From positions 92,810-156,809 of the forward strand of contig NZ_ML133510.1 of NCBI RefSeq assembly GCF_003934165.1: a stretch of 64,000 nt of DNA. The letters are read 5' to 3'. Below the pieces are notes generated by a model. It was not told the DNA's origin, did not search any database, and saw only the letters and a list, made by a program, of their open reading frames with translations. The DNA is from Borborobacter arsenicus (GTDB lineage: Bacteria > Pseudomonadota > Alphaproteobacteria > Rhizobiales > Rhizobiaceae). The translations under genes and the position numbers were made by a program. This document shows positions 35,270 through 42,690 of the stretch, one piece after another. Within the stretch, counting starts at the first letter, position 1. Each line of letters begins with the position of its first letter.

Positions 35270-36937
35270 ATGAGAAACAAGCAGACCTGGTCCTTGAGGA
35301 AGTTCCTCTCCGTTGCGGTTTTTCTCGCAGTTGCTCTGGCGAGCATCGCAATGGCCGGCTTCGCCTATTTTGCAGCCCAGGAGGCGGCGCGTTTCAAGTT
35401 CGAGGCGACGGTGGACGATGCGATCAATCGCATCGAGGGGCGTCTGGACCTGCATCTTTCCCTGTTGCGCGCGACACAGGCCCTGTTCGATGCCCGTCAG
35501 GGAGAGGTTTCGCGCGCGGAATTCAAGTCCTTCTTTGATGCGCTCGATATAGAAAATAACTTCAAGGGCCTGCGCGGGGTCGGGTTTCTCGGGCTGGCAA
35601 AGCGCGGGGAAGAGGGCGCGGTCGAGCGCAAGATTGAGGCGATCCACGGCGTTGCGCGGCCCATCCATCCCGAATCCAGCGAGCCATGGCGGACACCGGT
35701 CATGCTCTATGAGCCGCTCGACCCGGCCGATCCTTCCGGCATCGGCTTCGACATGTTCACTGAGCCGGCACGCCGATCGGCGATCGAAATGGCATTGGAG
35801 AATAACGCCCCGCGTGCAACTTCCAGGATCATTCTTGGCGGGGAGGGTGCCAGCAACCAGCAGGTGCCGGGCTTCCTGGTGTTTGCCCGCGTCGGGAAAA
35901 AAGTGGGTGCGCCCGTCCAGCAAAGCGATCCCTATTCGAATGTGGTCGGCCTGGTCTATGTGGCCTTTCGCACCGGCGACCTGTTTCAGGCCGCGCTCGG
36001 ATCGGCGCCGCGGCTGCCGGTGAATGCAGAGGTCTTCGACGGCACTGTGTCGGACGACAATCTGTTTTACCGGACCCCTGCAGCCCCCGATCCCAGCTAT
36101 GGCGAGGACTTCCGCATAACCCGCAACATCGTTCTGGCCGGGCGGCCCTGGACCATCCGGTTCCGGCCGACCGAAGCCTTCTCCGAGCCGTCTTCGCCGA
36201 CCATTCCGGTGATGCTGGGTCTGTTCGGCCTGTTGCTTGCAGGGGCTATTGCGCTGGTGGCCCGCTATCAGGAGCGGGCTTACACCGCCGTTTCACGGCT
36301 TCATGAAACCACCGAAAAGAGCCTCCTGGAAAAGGATCTGATGCTTCAGGAAATGAAGCATCGCATCAAGAACTCCATTACCAGGGTCCTTGCCATGGCA
36401 CGCCAGACGGCGGCACACGCAAAGGACGTCGAGGAATTCTCCACCTCCTTTGCAGCTCGGCTTCAGGCGATGGCTGCGTCACAGGACATGCTGACGCGCT
36501 CGCGCTGGCAAAAGGCCGATCTCGGCGAATTGCTGCAGATCGAGCTCGGCCAGGTTTTCGGCAAGGAACTGTCCGACGACATGCTGTTAGGGCCGAGGGT
36601 GTTGCTTGATGAAACCGCCACCCAGGCCCTTGGCCTGACGTTTCACGAACTTGCAACCAACGCGCTGAAATATGGTGAGGCCGGAAACTCAGCGGCGGCG
36701 CTCAAGGTCAGATGGGAAGTGCGCGGCAAAAGAAGCGAGAAGCGCCTTTATCTGACCTGGACCGAGAGTGGCAACAAGGCGGTCGGGGCCCCGGAAAAGA
36801 CCGGATTCGGGACCAAGCTGATCGACATGAACATCACCCGCGAACTCTACGGCACGATCAAACGCGACTATCGTGTTGAGGGGTTGGTCGTCAGGATCGA
36901 AATCCCCCTGAGCGCGATGGCACGAAAGAAAAAATAG
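35270..36937 (+). CDS. CHASE-domain HWE-family sensor histidine kinase
   Basis: Membrane sensor of 555 residues. N-terminal helix (FLSVAVFLAVALASIAMAGFAYFA), a periplasmic CHASE domain (about 50-290, with LRGVGFLGLA and EPLDPADPSGIGFDMFTEPARR), a second helix (IPVMLGLFGLLLAGAIALVA), a short coiled region, then the HWE kinase: phospho-His in EMKHRIKNSITRVLAMARQ, N-box HELATNALKYGEA and the Trp-x-Glu segment LTWTESG. CHASE domains sense small extracellular ligands. ATG 35270 is preferred to a TTG at 35234. HWE kinases often feed PhyR, whose gene lies 2 kb downstream; the link is inferred. Confidence 0.85.
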   Translation: MRNKQTWSLRKFLSVAVFLAVALASIAMAGFAYFAAQEAARFKFEATVDDAINRIEGRLDLHLSLLRATQALFDARQGEVSRAEFKSFFDALDIENNFKGLRGVGFLGLAKRGEEGAVERKIEAIHGVARPIHPESSEPWRTPVMLYEPLDPADPSGIGFDMFTEPARRSAIEMALENNAPRATSRIILGGEGASNQQVPGFLVFARVGKKVGAPVQQSDPYSNVVGLVYVAFRTGDLFQAALGSAPRLPVNAEVFDGTVSDDNLFYRTPAAPDPSYGEDFRITRNIVLAGRPWTIRFRPTEAFSEPSSPTIPVMLGLFGLLLAGAIALVARYQERAYTAVSRLHETTEKSLLEKDLMLQEMKHRIKNSITRVLAMARQTAAHAKDVEEFSTSFAARLQAMAASQDMLTRSRWQKADLGELLQIELGQVFGKELSDDMLLGPRVLLDETATQALGLTFHELATNALKYGEAGNSAAALKVRWEVRGKRSEKRLYLTWTESGNKAVGAPEKTGFGTKLIDMNITRELYGTIKRDYRVEGLVVRIEIPLSAMARKKK

Positions 36938-36968
36938 AACAGCGCGGCAGAATGCGTTGTCTACATGC

Positions 36969-37167
36969 CTACAGTTCGACGATCGATTTGAACCCGCCAT
37001 AGATCATGCGCTTGCAGTCGAAGGGCATGTCCGAGGCGCGTTGACGGGGATCGGCCATCACCTTCTCGTTTATTTTTGTTGCGGGCTTTGCGCGATTGAT
37101 AGGCGCTCCAGGAGAAAATGACGGTTTCTCCCTCCTTCTGCTGGACTGCGCGCGGCGCCGACTTCAT
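36969..37167 (-). pseudogene. DUF1428 (YbaA-like) gene remnant, 5'-truncated and frameshifted
   Basis: The frame from 37167 reads RAVQQKEGETVIFSWSAYQSRKARNK, matching the middle of DUF1428 proteins. After the five-A run at 37073-37077 (minus strand) the match moves one frame and continues KVMADPRQRASDMPFDC and KRMIYGGFKSIVEL to a stop at 36969, the family's C-terminus. Removing one A rejoins the frames. About 65 of the usual ~117 residues remain; the 5' half is missing. Its apparent ATG overlaps the stop of the upstream 108-residue gene. Confidence 0.75.
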
Positions 37168-37490
37168 TCTTGGCCCAAAGGCTTTTTGGATGGCTGCACC
37201 GGATTGGAAGCCACGACGACTTCCGCCGGGCCGACCGAAGCATCAAGCGTGCCGTCGGGTCGGATATCCCATGTCAGCACGGCGTCTTCTTCTTCCATGG
37301 CGGGATCGACATAGACGCATTGCGCCACCACATGCGGCTTTCGGCCGGAAAATTCGCGAAGTGTGTCGGGAAGAACCGCATCACACTCCTCCATCGTCTC
37401 ATATATCGGCACCGGGGCCGGCAGTTCATGGCACTCTTGAAAATCGCCGGAACATCCGATTATCAGCAGCAGAGCAGCAATGTGTTCCAT
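37164..37490 (-). CDS. Uncharacterised 108-aa protein, predicted sigma-EcfG target
   Basis: No family recognised. Short hydrophobic N-terminus (MEHIAALLLIIGCSGDFQEC), which could be a signal or lipoprotein-like segment, then a soluble part with three more Cys (CHELP, ECDAVL, QCVYVD) and WDIRPDGTLDASVG near the end. The ATG at 37490 has GGGAGGA upstream, and a GGAAC-N17-CGTT promoter lies at 37513-37538, giving a very short leader of about 16 nt. That promoter and the four Cys outside the initiator region suggest an envelope protein made under stress; function unknown. Confidence 0.65.
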   Translation of the reverse strand: MEHIAALLLIIGCSGDFQECHELPAPVPIYETMEECDAVLPDTLREFSGRKPHVVAQCVYVDPAMEEEDAVLTWDIRPDGTLDASVGPAEVVVASNPVQPSKKPLGQE

Positions 37491-37512
37491 GGGCGTGTCC
37501 TCCCGCCATGGA

Positions 37513-37538
37513 AACGAATTCCTGGGGCACAAAGTTCC
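37513..37538 (-). promoter_or_regulatory. Predicted sigma-EcfG promoter (GGAAC-N17-CGTT) for the 108-aa protein
   Basis: On the minus strand: -35 GGAAC at 37538-37534, 17-nt spacer, -10 CGTT at 37516-37513. The start codon is at 37490. It matches the EcfG consensus used by the other promoters of this island. Confidence 0.7.
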
Positions 37539-37584
37539 CTGAATTTCCTCAGGCACCGCGTCAGGACAGAAGAAAAGGCCAGGT

Positions 37585-38616
37585 TCAGTCGATCTCGAAA
37601 TTGCCGCTCGGAACGAGAAGGCGATACTGCAGCCGATTGCCTTCGATGCTGAGGCTCGAGGAGCCATTGAGCGATCGCGGAACGACGCGCTCCAATGCAA
37701 CGCTGCCGAAGCGCCTTTCGCCGAACCCATCTATCGGCGTGCCGACCAATTCGGTCCATACGAGCGACAGCGTAGGTCGATCGGCAGAGTGGTTTTCCAA
37801 TTGTGCCGCAACGGTGACCACCCCGCCCGGTCTGGCGAGGGCGCCGTAGCTGAGTGAATTTACCGCCAGTTCGTGCATGGCAAGGCCGATATGCAGGGCG
37901 GCATTGGGATTGAGATAGGGATTGACCCCTTCAAACAGCACGGAATTGCCGGTTTGGGCGCTGTAGCGCGCCACCTGGCCGACGACCAGCTCGTGCAGAT
38001 CCGCCCCGCGCCAATTGGACGAGGTGACCAGGTCCTGCGAGGAGGCCAACGACTGCAGGCGCCCGTGGAAGCGTGAAAGGAAGTTGTCGATGGTCCCGGA
38101 ATAGCGGCCGGTCTGCGTGGCAATGCTCTGGATGATGGCGAGCAGGTTCTTGGAGCGATGGCTGAGTTCGCGCAGCAACGTCTTCAGGGTCTGTTCGCGC
38201 CGCTTGCTTTCGGTTCTGTCCACCGCGGTGGTGACGATCCCTTGCACTGTGCCGTCGGGTCCCTGGTCAGCGTCGATCCACACATCGAACCACAGCGCTC
38301 CGCCACTATGGGGGATGCTGATCTCAATTCGCTCGGGATGAAGCGACGCCAGGACCCTGTCTTTGGCGCTCAGGGCAAGTTCCGCCTGTGCGGCGGGCAG
38401 GAAATCGCTGTCGGTCTTGCCGATGATCTCCTCGGCCGACCAGGTGGCCGGCATGTTTTCCGCCCACAGGACCCTAAGATCGAGGTCCTGATAGAGAACG
38501 GTTATTCCGGTGTTGCGCAGGGCATGGAGAAGGCTGCGCCCGCGATCATGTTCCACCTCCGGCGCGCCTGGGCGGGGGCTGGCGCCACCACGCTTCCTGC
38601 CTTTGGGGTCGTTCAT
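37585..38616 (-). CDS. PAS-HWE sensor histidine kinase (candidate PhyR kinase)
   Basis: Cytoplasmic kinase, 343 residues. N-terminal PAS domain (about 35-150: NTGITVLYQDLDLRVLWAEN, IIGKTDSDFLP, VTTAVDRTESKRREQ), then an HWE-type kinase: phospho-His in LLRELSHRSKNLLAIIQSIA, N-box MHELAVNSLSYGAL, and the LVWTELVG segment. ATG 38616 is chosen for an AGGTG site and because the upstream frame lacks homology. It lies 0.5 kb from phyR, as PhyR kinases often do, so it may be PhyK-like; no sigma-EcfG promoter was found in front of it. Confidence 0.82.
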   Translation of the reverse strand: MNDPKGRKRGGASPRPGAPEVEHDRGRSLLHALRNTGITVLYQDLDLRVLWAENMPATWSAEEIIGKTDSDFLPAAQAELALSAKDRVLASLHPERIEISIPHSGGALWFDVWIDADQGPDGTVQGIVTTAVDRTESKRREQTLKTLLRELSHRSKNLLAIIQSIATQTGRYSGTIDNFLSRFHGRLQSLASSQDLVTSSNWRGADLHELVVGQVARYSAQTGNSVLFEGVNPYLNPNAALHIGLAMHELAVNSLSYGALARPGGVVTVAAQLENHSADRPTLSLVWTELVGTPIDGFGERRFGSVALERVVPRSLNGSSSLSIEGNRLQYRLLVPSGNFEID

Positions 38617-38694
38617 CGCACCTGCTTTCCCAGCCGGTCCCCCGCGCAATCTTTCTTGGGCGGGCTACCGCAATATCAAGTCTTTCAAAACGTT

Positions 38695-38728
38695 CCGCCG
38701 GACAGCGCCTTTCGACACTGCCCGGCGG
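38695..38728 (-). terminator. Stem-loop terminator after the DUF1328 gene
   Basis: CCGCCGGACAG (38695-38705) pairs at 10 of 11 positions with CTGCCCGGCGG (38718-38728). Read on the minus strand the stem is followed by AACGTTTTG, with a short T-run. It sits 50 bp after the DUF1328 stop and before the HWE kinase start. Confidence 0.55.
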
Positions 38729-38777
38729 TCATGTGAAAGCCGCTTGAGGGGGACGGCTTTCAGCACGCGAATCGGGG

Positions 38778-38942
38778 TCATGCCCTTCGGAACAGGCCGG
38801 CGATCAGCGAGATCACCAGGAAAGCCAGGAAAACGAAGAACAGAATCTGCGCGATGCCAGCCGAAGTGCCGGCGATGCCGCCAAAACCCAGCGCGCCGGC
38901 AATGATGGCAACGACAAGGAATACAAGAGCCCAGTAAAGCAT
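38778..38942 (-). CDS. DUF1328 small membrane protein (YtjA-like)
   Basis: Protein of 54 residues: [25 protein letters not shown] then [26 protein letters not shown], two hydrophobic helices joined by a Gly-rich turn, the full DUF1328 pattern. These peptides sit in the inner membrane and are usually stress-induced; molecular role unknown. ATG 38942 has CAGGAG 8 nt upstream. A sigma-EcfG promoter lies at 38974-38998. Confidence 0.88.
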   Translation of the reverse strand: MLYWALVFLVVAIIAGALGFGGIAGTSAGIAQILFFVFLAFLVISLIAGLFRRA

Positions 38943-38973
38943 GATCAATCTCCTGAAACTTTGATGATGAAGA

Positions 38974-38998
38974 AACGCCAAGGCAGCTTCTTTGTTCC
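38974..38998 (-). promoter_or_regulatory. Predicted sigma-EcfG promoter (GGAAC-N16-CGTT) for the DUF1328 gene
   Basis: Minus strand: GGAAC at 38998-38994, 16-nt spacer, CGTT at 38977-38974, 31 bp before the start codon at 38942. Exact consensus match. Confidence 0.8.
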
Positions 38999-39081
38999 TT
39001 GGCTCTCTCGCTGAGGCAAAAGAAAAGGCCGCCACACTGGTGACGACCTTTGGGGATGGCTTGCGCAGCCATGGCGTCTGT

Positions 39082-39876
39082 TTACGCGGCCGCTTTGGCC
39101 TGACGGTCGAAGAAAAGCGCCTGGCTTATCAGGGCTTTCACCATATCCGGATTGAAGGGCTTGGTGACCAGAAAAGCCGGTTCCGGGCGCTCGCCGGTCA
39201 GCAGCCGCTCGGGAAAGGCGGTGATGAAAATCACCGGCACCGCCGTCGATGTCAGGATTTCGTTGACGGCGTCGATGCCCGAGCTGCCATCGGCAAGCTG
39301 GATATCGGCCAGGATCATCTTGGGATGCGTCTTGCTAAACAGAGCCGTCGCTTCGGCATGCGTCCTTGCGGTTCCAACCACACGATGACCGAGGCTTTCC
39401 ACCATTTCCTCGATGTCCATGGCAATCAGAGGTTCGTCCTCGATGATGAGGACGTCGGTCGCCACCTGATGCGAAATCTCACTGCTTGCCAGCGCGAGCA
39501 GGTCGCCGAAATCTTCCTCGCTGACGTTAAGGATTTCAGCCGCTTCCTCATGGGTGAAGCCCTCGACCGCGACAAGCAGGAAAGCCTGGCGTGACTGGGG
39601 CGAGAGCGCGCCGAGATTGGCGGCAGCCTGCTGCTCCCAGGCGGAAGCCAGTTCTTCCTGCGGGACACGGATGGCGACCGAGGTGAACAGCCGGGCAAAG
39701 ACCTTGTAGAGCGCTATGCGTTCGCTCGATGCCTCCGGGAAGATACTTACATCAGCAATGATCGCCTCAAGCATGGCGGCCACCAATGCGTCGCCGCTTT
39801 GCTGCGACCCGGAAACAGCCCGGGAAAAACGGCGTAGAAAAGGTAAATGGGGAGCAATAGTTGCTGACAGACTCAT
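39082..39876 (-). CDS. phyR: PhyR general stress response regulator (sigma-like + receiver)
   Basis: Anti-anti-sigma factor, 264 residues. N-terminal ECF-sigma-like domain (about 1-135, with [26 protein letters not shown] resembling region 4) and C-terminal receiver ([19 protein letters not shown], Asp191 in [11 protein letters not shown], Lys239 in [10 protein letters not shown]). When phosphorylated, the sigma-like part binds NepR and frees EcfG. The order sigma-like then receiver is diagnostic of PhyR. Divergent from nepR-ecfG, with its own EcfG promoter, so the loop is autoregulated. Confidence 0.97.
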   Translation of the reverse strand: MSLSATIAPHLPFLRRFSRAVSGSQQSGDALVAAMLEAIIADVSIFPEASSERIALYKVFARLFTSVAIRVPQEELASAWEQQAAANLGALSPQSRQAFLLVAVEGFTHEEAAEILNVSEEDFGDLLALASSEISHQVATDVLIIEDEPLIAMDIEEMVESLGHRVVGTARTHAEATALFSKTHPKMILADIQLADGSSGIDAVNEILTSTAVPVIFITAFPERLLTGERPEPAFLVTKPFNPDMVKALISQALFFDRQAKAAA

Positions 39877-39936
39877 GATATGCTGGTTCCCTCAGATGGC
39901 TTCAGAACAGATTTAAGTTGAAACGCTTGCGCCCTC

Positions 39937-39961
39937 AACGAGCCTTTCATGAAAAAGTTCC
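39937..39961 (-). promoter_or_regulatory. Predicted sigma-EcfG promoter for phyR
   Basis: Minus strand: GGAAC at 39961-39957, 16-nt spacer, CGTT at 39940-39937, 61 bp before the phyR ATG. Its -35 lies 8 bp from the -35 of the divergent nepR promoter. Confidence 0.85.
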
Positions 39962-39969
39962 CCGCCGTC

Positions 39970-39994
39970 GGAACTAATTTGGAGACCCGGCGTT
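39970..39994 (+). promoter_or_regulatory. Predicted sigma-EcfG promoter for nepR-ecfG
   Basis: GGAAC at 39970-39974, 16-nt spacer, CGTT at 39991-39994, 96 bp before the nepR ATG. Exact consensus match, arranged back to back with the phyR promoter. Confidence 0.85.
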
Positions 39995-40090
39995 GTCGGG
40001 TGAATTTGGGCCAACCAGATGTCGATTTCGTTCGCCTTGTTTTAACGGGAACTTGATTGGCAGCCTGAAAAAGCAGGACGAACCTAGGAA

Positions 40091-40288
40091 ATGAAGAAAC
40101 CAAATCCCGACCCCGAGAAAGCCGATCGGCGCCGCAATGGGTCGGCTGAGCTTCTCGGCCCGAATTCGGAAATCGGACGAAAGCTGAAGCAATATTATGA
40201 CGGTTTGGTGTCGGAGGAGATTCCTGACCGCTTCGCCCAGTTGCTTAGGCAACTGGAACAAACCGAACCTGCCGAGAAGAAGGGTTGA
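40091..40288 (+). CDS. nepR: NepR anti-sigma factor
   Basis: Small anti-sigma factor of 65 residues that holds EcfG inactive until PhyR~P captures it. The conserved core is visible: NSEIGRKLKQYYDGLVSEEIPDRFAQLLRQLE (about 25-56), two helices as known for NepR, with a charged disordered N-terminus. It lies between phyR and ecfG in the standard alphaproteobacterial order. The start is ATG 40091 behind TAGGAA. ecfG follows 5 bp after its stop. Confidence 0.95.
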   Translation: MKKPNPDPEKADRRRNGSAELLGPNSEIGRKLKQYYDGLVSEEIPDRFAQLLRQLEQTEPAEKKG

Positions 40289-40293
40289 TCCGT

Positions 40294-40842
40294 ATGGCGG
40301 TTTCACCGGAATTCAAGCAGGATTTGCTCGGCACGATCCCAAATCTGCGTGCTTTTGCGGTGTCGCTTACCCAGAACGCCGACAAGGCGGATGATCTGGT
40401 CCAGGAAACCCTGGTCAAGGCATGGGACAAGCATGAGAGTTTCCAGATGGGGACCAATCTCAAGGCCTGGCTCTTCACCATACTGCGCAATGAATTCTAT
40501 TCGCAAATGCGCAAGCGGGGTCGCGAGGTGCAGGACAGCGACGGGATCATGACCGAGCGTCTGGCGGTCCATCCCAGCCAGCATGGGCTGCTCGACCTGA
40601 AGGACTTTCGCGGCGCGCTGGAGCAACTGCCCGAGGATCAGCGCGAGGCGATCATCCTGATCGGCGCTTCCGGCTTTTCCTATGAAGAAGCGGCGGAAAT
40701 ATGCGGTTGCGCCGTCGGCACGATCAAGAGCCGCGTCAGCAGGGCTCGCAACCGCCTGCAGGAGATACTGAAGATTTCAGGCGAAGCGGATTACGGTCCG
40801 GATTCGATTTCCGCGCAGGTGATGGGCTCAAGCGCTGCCTGA
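40294..40842 (+). CDS. ecfG: EcfG general stress sigma factor
   Basis: ECF sigma factor of group ECF15, 182 residues. Region 2: LRAFAVSLTQNADKADDLVQETLVKAWDKHESFQMGTNLKAWLFTILRNEFYSQ; region 4: LPEDQREAIILIGASGFSYEEAAEICGCAVGTIKSRVSRARNRL. It directs RNA polymerase to GGAAC-N16/17-CGTT promoters. ATG 40294 is preferred, with AAGGG 9 nt upstream; a TTG at 40285 overlaps the nepR stop. It sits in the nepR-ecfG operon under an EcfG promoter. The convergent response regulator gene overlaps its 3' end by 15 bp. Confidence 0.96.
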   Translation: MAVSPEFKQDLLGTIPNLRAFAVSLTQNADKADDLVQETLVKAWDKHESFQMGTNLKAWLFTILRNEFYSQMRKRGREVQDSDGIMTERLAVHPSQHGLLDLKDFRGALEQLPEDQREAIILIGASGFSYEEAAEICGCAVGTIKSRVSRARNRLQEILKISGEADYGPDSISAQVMGSSAA

Positions 40843-41196
40843 GGCGGCCAGACGGCCCGAGGCCGCAGCCACCGCTTCGATCAACTCGTCGCCAGAATAG
40901 GGCTTGCCGATTACGAGGACGCCAGGAAAGGCGGCAAGGATTTCCTCGAAATCGGTGTAACCCGACGCGAAGATGAACGGAACGCCGCGTTCGTGGAGTT
41001 TGCGCGCAAAGGGCAGCGTGGATATGCCGCCAAGCATGATGTCGAGGATAGCGGCATCGAAGCTCGGGCCAGGCTGTTCAGGATCTATCGCTGTCAGGTC
41101 CTGGGCGATGACCACATCGGCCGCGCCATTGTCACGACATAGCTGTTCCACATCCATGGCTATGAGGAATTCGTCCTCCAGAACCAGAATGCGCAT
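40828..41196 (-). CDS. Single-domain response regulator
   Basis: Stand-alone receiver of 122 residues with no output domain: ILVLEDEFLIAMDVEQLCRD, phospho-acceptor Asp52 in AAILDIMLGG, Thr/Ser switch region IFASGYTDF and Lys in VIGKPYSGDEL. Most similar in style to the receivers that act with HWE kinases in the PhyR pathway (SdrG-like), where they shuttle or drain phosphate. ATG 41196 begins the homologous part; an in-frame start at 41286 is also open. Its stop lies inside the 3' end of ecfG. Confidence 0.85.
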   Translation of the reverse strand: MRILVLEDEFLIAMDVEQLCRDNGAADVVIAQDLTAIDPEQPGPSFDAAILDIMLGGISTLPFARKLHERGVPFIFASGYTDFEEILAAFPGVLVIGKPYSGDELIEAVAAASGRLAASGSA

Positions 41197-41306
41197 GTCG
41201 GAAAGCAAATTGGGCACTGAAAACCACCTGACTGAAAGCGCATATTCATGGCGGCAATTGCGCTGCCTGTCATTTAAAAAAGACATGGTGGTCAGGTCAG
41301 GGACAC

Positions 41307-41331
41307 GGAACCTCCGCCTCCGTAATGCGTT
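41307..41331 (+). promoter_or_regulatory. Predicted sigma-EcfG promoter for the Crp/Fnr-like gene
   Basis: GGAAC at 41307-41311, 16-nt spacer, CGTT at 41328-41331. The gene's proposed TTG start is 28 bp further. An exact match that also rules out a GTG start at 41332, which would overlap the -10 box. Confidence 0.75.
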
Positions 41332-41358
41332 GTGATTTCACAACAATCGGGGGATCAT

Positions 41359-42120
41359 TTGCCAACACCACCAGAGCGCCCCGTTTCCGTTCGGCGGTAT
41401 CCGTGCGAGAAATGCCCCTTGCGGCCGCTGAAGATATTCCGTGAGTTCGAGCCGAAGGAACTCGCTTTCATCAGCCGCTTCAAGAAAGGCGAATTGGCTG
41501 TCGACAAGGGGGCAACCGTCCTGGTCGAAGGCAGCCACAGCGCGCATCTCTACACGGTTCTTACCGGTTGGGGGTTTCGCTACAAGCTCCTGTCGGACGG
41601 GCGCCGCCAGATCCTCAACTATGTGATGCCGGGCGACCTGATCGGCCTGCAAGGCAGCGTCATGGGCGAGATGCAGCATTCGGTCGAGGCGTTGTCGTCG
41701 ATGATGCTATGCGTCTTCCAGCGCGAGGAACTGAATGAACTTTACAGCAATCACCCGGGCCTCGGCTACGACATCACCTGGATTGCCGCGCGCGAAGAGC
41801 AGATGCTCGACGAGAACCTGCTCAGCGTGGGTCGCCGCAGTGCTCTGGAGCGGGCGGCATATCTGATCGCGTTTCTGGGCAGCCGGGCAAAGTCGGTCGG
41901 TCTCAATGGAAGCCAGAAGCTCAATCTTCCGATTACCCAACAGCATATTGCCGATACGCTCGGTCTTTCGCTCGTCCATACCAACAAGACCATCCGCAAG
42001 CTGATCAATCGCAAGCTCGTGTTGTGGCGCGATGGTGGCTGCGAGATCGTCGATATCGAGGGATTGATGCAACTGGCCCGCTGGGAAGGACTTGGGGAGG
42101 CGCGGCGGCCGCTTGTCTAG
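41359..42120 (+). CDS. Crp/Fnr-family transcriptional regulator
   Basis: Regulator of 253 residues. Cyclic-nucleotide-binding-like beta barrel (about 20-140: ATVLVEGSHSAHLYTVLTGWGFRYKLLSDGRR, YVMPGDLIGLQGSV) and a C-terminal HTH (LNLPITQQHIADTLGLSLVHTNKTIRKL). N-terminal YPCEKCPLRPL holds two Cys; a full FNR four-Cys cluster is not seen, so oxygen sensing through Fe-S cannot be claimed. TTG 41359 is chosen for GGGGG 5 nt upstream and for the EcfG promoter just before it. The stop codon TAG is supplied by the end of repeat copy B. Confidence 0.85.
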   Translation: MPTPPERPVSVRRYPCEKCPLRPLKIFREFEPKELAFISRFKKGELAVDKGATVLVEGSHSAHLYTVLTGWGFRYKLLSDGRRQILNYVMPGDLIGLQGSVMGEMQHSVEALSSMMLCVFQREELNELYSNHPGLGYDITWIAAREEQMLDENLLSVGRRSALERAAYLIAFLGSRAKSVGLNGSQKLNLPITQQHIADTLGLSLVHTNKTIRKLINRKLVLWRDGGCEIVDIEGLMQLARWEGLGEARRPLV

Positions 42121-42234
42121 AGCATGTTGCGCCTAAGTGGAATCACTTGGCGTCGCATACATGCGGCAAAATCAATTAGATAGACCATGATGTCGGTCGA
42201 AAACCGCTTCAGACTTTTCGGCATCATGGTCTAG
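42117..42234 (-). repeat. RIME/BIME-like intergenic repeat, copy B (118 bp)
   Basis: Reverse-oriented copy of the element at 19873-19990: its reverse complement starts CTAGACCATGATG and matches copy A at about 90% of positions with no gaps. Its outer CTAG overlaps the stop of the Crp/Fnr gene. It lies between that gene and the EcfG promoter of the next operon. Palindromic half near 42188-42233. Confidence 0.85.
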
Positions 42235-42261
42235 GCGGTCGGTTTGGCCGGCGGGGCTATT

Positions 42262-42286
42262 GGAACTTCACCGCAGATTGCACGTT
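42262..42286 (+). promoter_or_regulatory. Predicted sigma-EcfG promoter for the DUF883-like operon
   Basis: GGAAC at 42262-42266, 16-nt spacer, CGTT at 42283-42286, 31 bp before the ATG at 42317. Exact consensus match. Confidence 0.8.
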
Positions 42287-42316
42287 TGAACCCGACACCA
42301 AACACAGGAGTTGAAC

Positions 42317-42661
42317 ATGGTCGCAGCAGCAGGCAAGGGTGCAAGATCCGCCGGTCAAGCGGATGGGAATGGGGCGGGCCCGGATCTGGAGGCCGATATT
42401 CGCCAGTTGCGCGCCGATATCGCCAAGCTGACCGAGCAGTTGGCGACGACCGGCGAGCATTCCTACAGCACTGCGCGGCGCGCGGCCAAGGAAGGCGTCG
42501 ATCAATTGCGGGCGCAGGGCGAGGCGGCGTTTGAAGGTCTGCGCAGCAACGCCCGTGACGTGGAGGAGCAGGTCCTGGCGACGGTCCGCGAAAAACCGAT
42601 CACGTCGCTGGCCGTGGCGGCAGGGATCGGCTTCCTGTTTGCCCTGTTGTCTCGTCGCTGA
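42317..42661 (+). CDS. DUF883/ElaB-like membrane-anchored stress protein
   Basis: Protein of 114 residues: amphipathic helical body (LEADIRQLRADIAKLTEQLATTGEH ... ARDVEEQVLATVREKP) likely to form a coiled coil, then a single C-terminal anchor (ITSLAVAAGIGFLFALLSRR). This is the ElaB/YqjD plan: ribosome-associated, tail-anchored inner-membrane proteins made in stress or stationary phase. ATG 42317 is preceded by CAGGAG with 6-nt spacing. First gene of a small operon under an EcfG promoter. Confidence 0.85.
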   Translation: MVAAAGKGARSAGQADGNGAGPDLEADIRQLRADIAKLTEQLATTGEHSYSTARRAAKEGVDQLRAQGEAAFEGLRSNARDVEEQVLATVREKPITSLAVAAGIGFLFALLSRR

Positions 42662-42690
42662 CATTCCATTTCATTGAGGGGGGCCGCAAT

